DNA of 8,492 nt from contig UQCY01000080.1 in NCBI GenBank assembly GCA_900539645.1, positions 1 through 8,492 of the forward strand, written 5' to 3'. The notes beneath the pieces are model-generated. The model saw nothing but the letters and a program-made list of their open reading frames with translations. It ran no database searches and had not been told where the DNA came from. This DNA is from an uncultured Clostridium sp. (GTDB taxonomy: Bacteria > Bacillota > Clostridia > Peptostreptococcales > Peptostreptococcaceae). Of this stretch, positions 5,434 to 8,492 are shown in pieces (position 1 is the stretch's first letter; each line of letters opens with the position of its first letter). Made by a program: the position numbers and the translations under genes.

Positions 5434-6621
5434 TTAAGCAAATATAGCTTTTACAAATTCTTCTAATCTATCCATTGCAGTCATGAAAGTTTCCTCATTA
5501 CAAGCATAAGATATACGCATATAGTTGTCTAATCCAAAGGCTATACCAGGAACTCCAGCTACATGGTATTTGTTAAGAAGCTCTTCACAGAATTCTATTG
5601 AAAAACTTTCTTTCCAATCGTATTTTTCTGCAACTTCACTTAAATCTATAAACATATAGAATGCTCCAGATGGCTGTATGTATGAAACATGGTCTATAGC
5701 GTCAAGTCTTTCAACAAGCATATCTCTTCTTGATTTGTAAACACTTACCATATGTTTTATGTCTTCTTCACATTCAACTAATGCTCCATAACCTATATAC
5801 TGAGCTGTTAAACAAGGGTGAGAAACTAAATGTCCCTGTATAGAGCTCATAGCTTTTGCAACTTCTTTGTTAGATGCAGTATATCCAAGTCTAAGACCTG
5901 TCATAGCAACTGATTTTGCAAATCCATTTATAGTTATTGTTATATCCTTTGCTTCTTCAGAAAGAGATGCTACAGAAGTAAATCCATCAACATAGCAAAT
6001 TCTTTCATATATTTCGTCTGCTAATATGAATATTTCTTTTTCAATACATACATTAACTATGTCTATTAACTCTTCTTTTGTATATACGTTTCCTGTTGGG
6101 TTAGAAGGGTTAGTAAGTATAAGCATTTTTGATTTTTCAGTTATAGCAGCTTCTAATTCTTCTTTAGTTAGTTTAAATCCGTTTTCTCTCTTAGTATCTA
6201 TGAATTTTGGAACTGCACCAGTAAGTTTAACCATTTCTGGATAACTTACCCAATATGGTTTAGGTATAAGAACTTCTTCTCCTGGGTTAGTTACTGCAAG
6301 AAGTGCGTTAGTTATAGAGTTTTTTGCACCACTAGATAATACTATTTCGTCTATTGTGTAATTACAGTTATTTTCTCTTTTTAGTTTTTTTACAATTTCT
6401 TCTCTAAGTATTTTAAGCCCTGGAACAAGATCATATTTAGTGCAATTTTCATCTAATGATTTTTTTCCGTATGCTTTTGCTTTCTCTGGTACTGTGAAGT
6501 CTGGTTCACCTATGCTTAGGTTTAGTACGTCTATTCCATTTGCTTTCATTTCTTTTACTTTTGAACTTATTCCTATCGTAAACGACGGTGTTAGTGTGTC
6601 TAATTTTGTTGCTAGTTTCAT
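5434..6621 (-). CDS. Class I PLP-dependent aminotransferase (aspartate/aromatic aminotransferase-like)
   Basis: This 395-residue cytoplasmic enzyme transfers an amino group between an amino acid and a 2-oxo acid using pyridoxal phosphate. It is a full-length fold-type I protein of the AspB/AraT subgroup. Motifs: GEPDF (38-42), SSGAK (96-100), cofactor-stacking Tyr123, NPSNPTG (171-177) with Asn174, DEIYE (202-206) with Asp202 and Tyr205, Schiff-base Lys236 in NGFAKSVAMTGLRLGY, and MRISYA (368-373) with Arg369 for the substrate carboxylate. A strong AAAGGAGG ribosome site (complement of 6631-6638) lies nine bases before the ATG. It is monocistronic and convergent with the ABC/hydrolase operon across a shared terminator. 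All three Gln codons are CAG, suggesting good expression. No T-box or other leader riboswitch is visible upstream. Aspartate is the likeliest donor, but aromatic or branched substrates cannot be excluded. Confidence 0.92.
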   Translation of the reverse strand: MKLATKLDTLTPSFTIGISSKVKEMKANGIDVLNLSIGEPDFTVPEKAKAYGKKSLDENCTKYDLVPGLKILREEIVKKLKRENNCNYTIDEIVLSSGAKNSITNALLAVTNPGEEVLIPKPYWVSYPEMVKLTGAVPKFIDTKRENGFKLTKEELEAAITEKSKMLILTNPSNPTGNVYTKEELIDIVNVCIEKEIFILADEIYERICYVDGFTSVASLSEEAKDITITINGFAKSVAMTGLRLGYTASNKEVAKAMSSIQGHLVSHPCLTAQYIGYGALVECEEDIKHMVSVYKSRRDMLVERLDAIDHVSYIQPSGAFYMFIDLSEVAEKYDWKESFSIEFCEELLNKYHVAGVPGIAFGLDNYMRISYACNEETFMTAMDRLEEFVKAIFA

Positions 6622-6776
6622 TTTTAGTTTCCTCCTTTATGATAAGCAGCCTTATTTTTGGATTTGGTTTATTTTGTTATGTTTTATGTAATTTTTTGAC
6701 TGTTTATTTTGTTTTTTAAAATCTAGTTTAATTTTTTATACTTTATATAATATATTATTTGAGGATAGATATCTAT

Positions 6777-6791
6777 AGTTTGGGGAAAATT
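6777..6791. promoter_or_regulatory. CodY-box-like site 1
   Basis: Against the remembered CodY consensus AATTTTCWGAAAATT, the 15 bases here match at 11 positions, with an intact GAAAATT right half. It lies six bases from the second site; the centres are 21 bases apart, about two helical turns. CodY represses nitrogen and carbon genes in many Firmicutes when branched-chain amino acids and GTP are plentiful. Confidence 0.35.
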
Positions 6792-6797
6792 TTTGGG

Positions 6798-6812
6798 AAT
6801 TTTCAGTATATA
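6798..6812. promoter_or_regulatory. CodY-box-like site 2
   Basis: AATTTTCAGTATATA matches the consensus AATTTTCWGAAAATT at 12 of 15 positions, including a perfect left half and the central AG. It lies 18 bases upstream of the candidate -35 of the + strand pair, and about 180 bases upstream of the aminotransferase start. In DNA this rich in A/T such matches arise by chance (an 11/15 word occurs inside the aminotransferase gene), so this is a candidate only. Confidence 0.4.
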
Positions 6813-6829
6813 TTTATTTTCATAAAGTG

Positions 6830-6857
6830 TTGTGTTATTATTTTAGTAATATATAGT
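6830..6857 (+). promoter_or_regulatory. Weak candidate promoter of the + strand pair
   Basis: TTGTGT (6830-6835) and TATAGT (6852-6857) are separated by 16 bases, which would start transcription near 6864 and leave a leader of about 50 bases. Both hexamers are imperfect (four of six and five of six). The position between the CodY-like sites and the first gene makes it plausible. Confidence 0.35.
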
Positions 6858-6913
6858 AATGCTTTTATAAGTTATTAATAAAGTAAAGATTAAATCAAAA
6901 GGGAGATTAAATT

Positions 6914-7531
6914 ATGAAAATACTATTTTGTAAAGTATCTAGTATGAAGTATTATAGAGGGGTTGAGGAATACAATGATATACCTTATAACGGAGGAAAA
7001 TTTGTAAAAGAAAATGGATATGGATATGAAGAATATAATTTTGCTCCAATAAATATAGAAGATGAAGAATGTTTACTTGGATTTGTTGAAACAAAGTCAA
7101 ATAGGGGAAGAAAAAATGAATTACATATAGAAAATATACGAGGTTGTGAAGCATTTAAAAATGAGGATTATGTAGATGGAGTACTAGTTATATGGTGTGC
7201 TACAAGATATACAAATAGAGTATCAATTGTAGGATGGTATAAAGATGCAAGAGTTTACAGAATGTATCAAGAGCTAGACGATGATTATAACTATAGATAT
7301 TTCAATATAAAAGCGAAAAAAGAAAACTGTGTTTTAATTCAGGATAATAAGAGAAATAAACATATTTGGGATGCTCCGGTACCAAAAACTCATACTTATG
7401 GCTTTGGACAAGCTTTGGTATGGTATGCAAAAGAGGAAAAAGCAGATAATTATTTAGAAAAATTGATAAAAAATATAGAAGCCTATGACGATGAAAATAT
7501 TGTAAATATAGATATAGAACCTATAGGCTAA
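6914..7531 (+). CDS. Conserved protein of unknown function, possibly a standalone PUA-like recognition domain
   Basis: I do not know the function of this 205-residue soluble protein. Its pattern is familiar: MKILFCKVSSMKYY at the N-terminus, GGKFVKENGYGYEEYNF (27-43), GFVET (56-60), IHIENI-like strand near 70-75, VDGVLVIWCAT (87-97), IVGWYKDARVYR (105-116) and NCVLI (138-142). As I recall, similar N-terminal segments occur in uncharacterised proteins and ahead of HNH-type nuclease domains in restriction-like proteins, which would make it a nucleic-acid or modified-base recognition module. No nuclease, Walker or membrane motif is present here. Residues 143-170 are basic and aromatic, and the C-terminal tail (about 173-201) is acidic and helical. 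GGGAG at 6901-6905 precedes the ATG by eight bases. It ends 22 bases before the FNT channel gene with no terminator between, so the two are probably cotranscribed. The gene is convincing; the domain idea is from memory and tentative. Confidence 0.8.
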   Translation: MKILFCKVSSMKYYRGVEEYNDIPYNGGKFVKENGYGYEEYNFAPINIEDEECLLGFVETKSNRGRKNELHIENIRGCEAFKNEDYVDGVLVIWCATRYTNRVSIVGWYKDARVYRMYQELDDDYNYRYFNIKAKKENCVLIQDNKRNKHIWDAPVPKTHTYGFGQALVWYAKEEKADNYLEKLIKNIEAYDDENIVNIDIEPIG

Positions 7532-7553
7532 CGAAAAACAAGGAGTTGAAATA

Positions 7554-8384
7554 ATGGGCTTTCAAACCATAACAGAAGTAATAGAACAAAACATCCAAAA
7601 CGGAATCAAAAAAACAAACCTAACAACAAAAAAACTAATCCTACTTGGAATAGCAGCGGGATTTTTCATAGGAATCGGTGCAGAAGCGAGTAGCCTTGCA
7701 ATGCATGGAATATCAAACGTGGGACTAGCAAGAACAGTAGCTGGAGTAGTATTCCCAATAGGACTAATGCTAATTGTTCTGCTAGGTGGAGAACTATTTA
7801 CAGGAAACTGCCTAATATCAATGGCAGTATACGACAAAAAAGCAAAACTAAAAGGAATGATCAGAAACCTAATAATAGTCTACATAAGCAACTTCATTGG
7901 AGCAGCTTTAATGGCATGGATGATAAATAACTGTGGTCAGCTGAACTTTAGCGATGGTGGTGCTGGAGCATTTACGATAAAGGTAGCTTTAGGAAAAGTT
8001 GTAATAGATCCTATGCAGGCGATAGTTTCTGGGATATTATGTAACGTACTAGTGTGCTTGGCGATATTTATGGCTGCTACAGCTAAAGATGTAGCTGGAA
8101 AATGTATAGCAATATTCTTCCCAATATTTGTATTCGTAATATCTGGATTTGAGCACTGTGTAGCGAATATGTACTATATTCCAGCGGGAATACTTGCAAC
8201 TTATAACCCATTATATGCCGCAAAAGCTACAGAACTATATGGTATAACTGCTGAGCAATTATCTGGATTAAACTTTGGAAGTATGTTTTCAAATTTGATA
8301 CCAGTTACAATAGGAAATATAATTGGTGGAATGGTCTTTGTTGGACTATTGTATTGGTATTTATATCGGAAAAAAGAATCGTAA
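7554..8384 (+). CDS. FNT-family anion channel (formate/nitrite transporter)
   Basis: This 276-residue inner-membrane protein belongs to the formate-nitrite transporter family, pentameric aquaporin-like channels moving formate, nitrite, hydrosulfide or short-chain acid anions. Hydrophobic segments lie near 28-50, 60-90 (broken), 102-126, 152-175, 184-215 (broken) and 245-271. Family marks: GGELFTGN (78-85) with the conserved Thr83, GILCNVLVCLA (160-170) with Asn164, and SGFEHCVANMYYIPAGI (197-213) carrying the central-pore His201. The C-terminal NLIPVTIGNIIGG (247-259) closely matches E. coli FocA as I remember it. AAGGAGTT at 7540-7547 is the ribosome site. No pyruvate-formate lyase, nitrite or sulfite reductase gene lies beside it, so the anion cannot be assigned. 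The first half is strikingly CTA/AAC-rich and the second half TTA/TTG-rich. FocA/FdhC or NirC are the realistic alternatives. It is followed by a terminator. Confidence 0.93.
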   Translation: MGFQTITEVIEQNIQNGIKKTNLTTKKLILLGIAAGFFIGIGAEASSLAMHGISNVGLARTVAGVVFPIGLMLIVLLGGELFTGNCLISMAVYDKKAKLKGMIRNLIIVYISNFIGAALMAWMINNCGQLNFSDGGAGAFTIKVALGKVVIDPMQAIVSGILCNVLVCLAIFMAATAKDVAGKCIAIFFPIFVFVISGFEHCVANMYYIPAGILATYNPLYAAKATELYGITAEQLSGLNFGSMFSNLIPVTIGNIIGGMVFVGLLYWYLYRKKES

Positions 8385-8411
8385 AATTATATAAAAAAAT
8401 TATAAAAAATT

Positions 8412-8443
8412 TGCTCTCTATTAGAATATGGAGAGCATTTTTT
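8412..8443 (+). terminator. Intrinsic terminator after the FNT channel gene
   Basis: TGCTCTCTAT (8412-8421) pairs with ATGGAGAGCA (8428-8437) in a 10-bp stem with one T-G wobble and a six-base loop, followed by T6 (8438-8443). It lies 28 bases after the stop codon and ends the two-gene unit. An A6 run (8404-8409) upstream could give it some activity in the other direction. Confidence 0.88.
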
Positions 8444-8492
8444 ATTCTTAAGGAAATTATAATAATTTAAAACTGTGGAAAACTTGTGTACA

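Larger units (their letters stand above)
6622..6913. other. Divergent intergenic region, 292 bases
   Basis: This spacer separates the minus-strand aminotransferase from the + strand pair that begins at 6914, so it should hold promoters for both. It contains no convincing gene. Its + strand is T-rich, especially 6655-6740. It holds a perfect 12-base palindrome ATAGATATCTAT (6765-6776), a perfect 7-bp inverted repeat GAAAATT/AATTTTC (6785-6791 and 6798-6804), two CodY-like words and one candidate + strand promoter. I could not pick a convincing minus-strand promoter. Confidence 0.7.

Noticed and set aside
5434..6691. Plus-strand open frames opposite the aminotransferase (6026-6244 and 6440-6691)
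   Set aside because: They are mirror frames of a strongly conserved enzyme, without ribosome sites or recognisable protein features.
6765..6776. Perfect palindrome ATAGATATCTAT as a specific operator
   Set aside because: Recorded as part of the spacer only. A 12-base A/T palindrome without a second copy or known regulator is weak evidence.
6622..6913. T-box or other amino-acid riboswitch upstream of the aminotransferase
   Set aside because: No T-box core (AGGGTGGNACCGCG on the minus strand) or stable G+C-containing hairpin is visible in the spacer.

Overview
The window is A+T-rich, low-GC Gram-positive DNA, with AGA, ATA and TTA/CTA codons, strong AGGAGG-type ribosome sites and long A/T tracts between genes. 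A clostridial 5S rRNA end, a lipoprotein ABC operon and an FNT channel suggest a member of the Clostridia, possibly Peptostreptococcaceae. That placement is inference; no gene here fixes the genus.

Layout. (1) Positions 1 to about 45 are the 3' end of a 5S rRNA gene, so an rRNA operon ends at the left edge. (2) Positions 46-267 are an A+T-rich spacer with a T8 tract, a perfect 12-bp inverted repeat and a good sigma-A-type promoter. (3) Positions 268-5355 are a five-gene + strand operon: lipoprotein solute-binding protein, two permeases, an ATPase and a divergent nucleoside hydrolase. The binding protein resembles E. coli YnjB. A perfect hairpin sits between the binding protein and the first permease. 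(4) A bidirectional terminator at 5375-5423 separates this operon from a convergent class I PLP aminotransferase on the minus strand (5434-6621). (5) Positions 6622-6913 are a divergent intergenic region with two CodY-like sites. (6) Positions 6914-8384 hold a + strand pair, a small protein of unknown function and an FNT-family (formate/nitrite type) anion channel, closed by a hairpin terminator. (7) The last 40 bases carry no gene; they contain a DnaA-box-like word cut by the window edge.

How the genes may work together. The five-gene operon reads as an import-and-cleave module. The lipoprotein captures a small solute, the permease pair and ATPase import it, and the hydrolase, whose ribosome site overlaps the ATPase stop codon, would split an N-glycosidic bond inside the cell. 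The substrate is unknown. No TPP riboswitch is visible, so the thiamine label often attached to YnjBCD is not supported here. The aminotransferase and the channel gene pair are probably separate functions, possibly under nutritional (CodY) control.

The best candidate for an under-described system is the YnjBCD-like transporter coupled to a nucleoside hydrolase with an expanded metal-binding motif and Trp where the catalytic His is expected. No mobile element, CRISPR array or tRNA was seen.
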